From Atriophallophorus winterbourni (lineage: Eukaryota; Platyhelminthes; Trematoda; Plagiorchiida; Microphallidae), in the NCBI GenBank assembly GCA_013407085.1, contig JACCGJ010023308.1, forward strand, positions 1 to 64,000: a stretch of 64,000 nucleotides of DNA, given 5' to 3'. Positions 61,501 through 64,000 of the stretch are shown one piece after another (the first letter of the stretch is position 1; each line of letters begins with the position of its first letter). The notes under the pieces are model-generated. The model did no database searches. It saw only the letters and a program-made list of their open reading frames with translations, and was not told the DNA's origin. A program made the translations under genes and the position numbers.

Positions 61501-63676
61501 TATGATTGCATCCATTGGAGAGGATGCTAAGCTGTAACACTCATTTTCCCACGATTGGCAGTGCCCGATTCACAACTGGGTACGGCGGGCAATCAGGTTA
61601 CCCGCATTTTCTCCAAAATATGCAACCACAACGGTATTCGAAATAGACCTTTCGACTAAGATGACCACATCTGAACCCATTTGCAACCGCAATGACATAA
61701 AGTACCTAACGTGGTATAGTGTTATTTAGAGACCATATTAGTAGAAGCATTCAAAATTCTCACCGAAATCGATTCCTTCTGAGACACGACCTCGGGCAAC
61801 AGATAAGAGAATGGCACCCCGACCATTTTCACAAGCCTAGAATGAAGGGACGAAAAATAAAATAAGAAGTAAAGCACAAACACAATCAAACTTGGTACCA
61901 GGAAGCAGTCATAAGAACAATTATTTGGATAAGTTGGATAGTCCTAATCATGAACATCGGATGATGGCATTTTACATCCATTTAATAAACGATTATAGAG
62001 TCGTTAACCGCGCTCAGATTCCAAACACTTGCTTCATTGGTCCGCCTCCAACGCCTAATAAGGTATTTTGACTTGCACGGTGTGGGTCATTCTGGACTGC
62101 AATCGCGTGAACATAAGCCTGGAATTCATTGCTAAAGCTCTGAGCTGATGTGCCTCGGTTTTATGACGTCTGGATCTAGTGCAAAAAGGGCACGATAACA
62201 TAAAAACGTTTTAGGGGGCTAATCGTTCTGTGCCCACAATACAAACGTTGCGTTCCATCCTTTACCAATGACAGAAACGAAGAATTTTAACAGTGTCTCG
62301 CGATCGATGGTTCCAATCAAACTCAATGCTGCGGATGTCTTGAAATTGGCAGTAACTGTGGTTATCTTTGAGTAGTATCCTAATAGTGTAACGTATAGCG
62401 ACAAAACAATATTGCAGATTCAATCTTTTAGTTTCAGAGAAAATTGTCGTTACCGATAGCGCTGGCTCAAGATACGAAAACTGACCATGTATAGCACTGA
62501 ATAATTGCTACAATTACTAAGATATGCGAAGCGATCTATATCCACGAGTGAATTTATTTGCTATAAGACAGGCCGAAATGTTGAGGATTGCACTAGAGTG
62601 AAACGCGTTCCAAATTTGGCAAAATGCTAGATGTTTGGATAAGTTGTTTATCAGCATGAAATGCAAAGGAAATATTATATCGTATAAATGGCACAACCTG
62701 AACGCGGAGGAAATCTTACGCGCTTTCGCAACACAACTTCATCTGGACGACAATTGTGAAAGCAAGATCAGGCTTTTTCGAGGCACATCACCAATAAAGA
62801 ATAATCTAGACAGAAGCAATTGAAACTCTTGCATTGCAACGAAACACTTCGCTCTAGTAAAGAAAATACTGTGGAAATCCCAAACCATCGCAAAACAGAC
62901 TCAACCAGACAAGACCCATATTAGTGCGATTTTCACATGGGATAGTTAAACCCGACGCTCACTGTGTCACGATAATTGAAGTACAATTACTTCACGGTGA
63001 TAAAAACAAATTTTTCGAACCTTTGTATCGGAAACTAAGAAGAGTAGATATCAAAATTTTAAACTCAGAGAATTGCACAGCGGGTCAAAAGGTGCGAATA
63101 TCAACTGTGGCGAGAGTGCCACTTATCCACTCCGAAGTTGAAAACAAATTTTGTACGTACACCAAAGTTAGTACCGGCCAAAAATAGTTCGACACAAAGG
63201 ACTTTATACACCTCATATTATTTCAATAGCTCTTTAAAAACCACAGATAATATGTGATCACGACTGTATGAAACTCATGTTTCGGTATTTCTTAGCATAT
63301 TTAGGCTATTGCGACCTGTTCATAATTAAGGGTTGAATTTCAGATTAAGAATTCGATTGGAATTGTAGCAAATTGTATTGGAGCTTTTTATAAACCAAAT
63401 TTTGAACGCAGACTGAAAGCAACACGTTTTTTTCTTGGAGCATACGCAAACAGGCTAAACTATAGGATACTATGGATGAAACTAAATTATAGAGAAAGCG
63501 CGTTGTACACCAATAATCATGAGAAAAGAGTAATAATAGAAAGTGACGAAGCATGCAACAATCGAAACTACGAACAAACGTACTCGACGGTAAGCTGCCA
63601 GCGCTAAACTCGTCTCCTCCGCATCTTGAGTTTCCGCAAATATGAGTTTGTGGCGTTGGATTTGTTCGATGACGTT
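58129..63676 (-). CDS. ERCC2: ERCC2/XPD, TFIIH 5'-to-3' DNA helicase, C-terminal five exons (5' part beyond right edge)
   Basis: Exons 63676-63584, 61836-61764, 60433-60363, 59271-59128 and 58515-58129 join to about 255 residues with consistent phases and GT-AG ends. XPD is the iron-sulphur superfamily 2 helicase of TFIIH, needed for nucleotide excision repair and part of the transcription initiation machinery. Visible: [18 protein letters not shown], motif V region [60 protein letters not shown] (motif VI, Q-x2-GRxxR) and [11 protein letters not shown]. The product ends about 30 residues beyond the human end in a Ser/Asn-rich tail. Walker A, the Fe-S cluster and the ARCH domain lie outside the window. 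Confidence 0.96.
58138..58143 (-). terminator. AATAAA polyadenylation signal inside the last ERCC2 codons
   Basis: The minus strand reads AAC AAT AAA GCT CAT TGA, so a perfect AATAAA covers the Asn-Lys codons six bases before the stop codon. If used, the 3' UTR would be only about 10-20 bases. No other clear signal was noted downstream on the minus strand. Confidence 0.5.
58607..58705 (-). repeat. SINE-like repeat, 3' part
   Basis: In the last ERCC2 intron: GTATGAAAGCAGAAGCCTGA, then GGCAAAGTGCCGTAGTCATA and GGGCTAAGATACTGTCAGGT. Confidence 0.78.
59128..59271 (-). CDS. ERCC2: ERCC2 exon with helicase motif VI (48 codons)
   Basis: Acceptor TATCAG before 59271, donor AAG|GTAAAC at 59128. Encodes [20 protein letters not shown] and YGIMVLADK. 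The arginine pair of motif VI is intact. Confidence 0.97.
59605..59708 (+). repeat. SINE-like repeat, 3' part
   Basis: Starts TAGTATCTGTCTAGGCCTGG and ends TTGTGATTTCATACATTG; in an ERCC2 intron. Confidence 0.78.
60000..60320 (+). mobile_element. LINE remnant, RT C-terminus
   Basis: In an ERCC2 intron, antisense. [40 protein letters not shown] and [12 protein letters not shown] match the RLRWLGH, PKDLLYGEL and RYKDVCKRD steps seen in the 6560-7340 copy. Same family, 5'-truncated. Confidence 0.78.
60363..60433 (-). CDS. ERCC2: ERCC2 exon ([18 protein letters not shown])
   Basis: Acceptor TTCCAG before 60433, donor AAG|GTTTGT at 60363. Completes the split Asp codon (DFD as in yeast Rad3) and ends SRIFK, followed in the next exon by [10 protein letters not shown]. 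Confidence 0.94.
61215..61415 (+). mobile_element. Possible Gypsy RNase H fragment
   Basis: The plus frame reads [20 protein letters not shown], then [11 protein letters not shown] and [12 protein letters not shown]. The spacing resembles the PIAFFSRSL, YSTFDREL and RQFTVYTDH steps of Gypsy RNase H. Strongly decayed. Confidence 0.4.
61764..61836 (-). CDS. ERCC2: ERCC2 exon with helicase motif V
   Basis: Acceptor TTCTAG before 61836, donor TTCG|GTGAGA at 61764; 24 codons plus one base. Encodes [24 protein letters not shown], near-identical to yeast Rad3 and human XPD. Too short to appear as a long open frame, but unmistakable. Confidence 0.95.
61837..63583 (-). other. ERCC2 intron
   Basis: 1.75 kb. 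Short frames at 62219-62404 (minus), 62635-62823 and 62924-63187 (plus) have no similarity that I recognise. Confidence 0.6.
63584..63676 (-). CDS. ERCC2: ERCC2 exon (31 codons)
   Basis: Acceptor TTATTACAG before 63676, donor CGA|GTACGT at 63584. Encodes [18 protein letters not shown] and [12 protein letters not shown], matching ENIQRNKLLFIETQD and ETSVALEKY. Confidence 0.93.
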
Positions 63677-64000
63677 CTGTAATAACGAAACAATGAATGA
63701 AACGATAGATATGTGTGAAACCAATGGCATGGAGTCTGTCATAGTTCCTCAGTCATAGACTGCACCATACTCATTACTGATAACAAACGACTAAGCAAGG
63801 TGCCAACAATGCTAGAGATAGATAATTTTTAAATGAAATCAACCGATAGTCAAAAGGATAGTGTGCGATTTATCGACATATTGATTTATCGTTACTTTAA
63901 CAAGAAAAGAACAACACGATGTAGTAATTAGGTTGGAAAAGTGTTTTGGATGCGGCAAAACCTGTGGTATCTCATGTTACACATAATTACTTACACATGT
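63677..64000 (-). other. ERCC2 intron, continuing past the right edge
   Basis: No sequence resembling the preceding XPD segment (the FFTSYQYM region of human XPD) is present, so the next upstream exon lies outside the window. Confidence 0.7.

Noticed and set aside
62924..63187. 87-codon plus frame in an ERCC2 intron
   Set aside because: No recognisable domain; possible old mobile-element debris, but not supportable.

Overview
This is eukaryotic DNA from a metazoan, most likely a flatworm and probably a digenean trematode. The call rests on long introns full of retrotransposon debris, on CR1-, RTE- and Gypsy-type elements of the sort familiar from Schistosoma, Clonorchis and Fasciola, and on protein-level resemblance. 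I cannot name the species. No bacterial, organellar or viral genome features were seen.

Three conserved host genes are supported exon by exon with GT-AG junctions and consistent phases. (1) Positions 17877 down to 1, minus strand: the N-terminal half (about 1,067 residues, 12 coding exons) of HEATR5, the large HEAT-repeat protein that works with the AP-1 clathrin adaptor. It runs off the left edge. (2) Positions 51866-57426, plus strand: a complete four-exon SURF4 gene (276 residues), the ER-to-Golgi cargo receptor, ending in a dilysine-type tail. (3) Positions 63676 down to 58129, minus strand: the last five exons of ERCC2/XPD, the TFIIH DNA helicase, with helicase motifs V and VI. SURF4 and ERCC2 are convergent, with 702 bp between their stop codons.

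The 34 kb between HEATR5 and SURF4 (17.9-51.8 kb) shows no recognisable host gene. It is a pile of retrotransposons: several CR1-like LINEs, Gypsy fragments, a 241-bp tandem array with an inverted end, and a 2.26-kb tandem duplication. The most striking part is 25.7-39.4 kb. There a plus-strand LINE is split by a minus-strand LINE, which is in turn split by a plus-strand LINE fragment and by an LTR retrotransposon (32130-35080).

The LTR element is the main discovery candidate. It has two LTRs (225 and 245 bp), a primer-site region, a polypurine tract, gag, a retropepsin and the tail of an integrase. Where reverse transcriptase, RNase H and most of integrase should be, it carries about 600 bp that read in the same frame and resemble the C-terminal part of the host RNA-binding protein family SERBP1/HABP4. 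This looks like capture of a cellular mRNA by an LTR retrotransposon.

A SINE-like repeat of about 230 bp, ending in a CATA-type tail, occurs at least ten times in both orientations, in introns and between genes.
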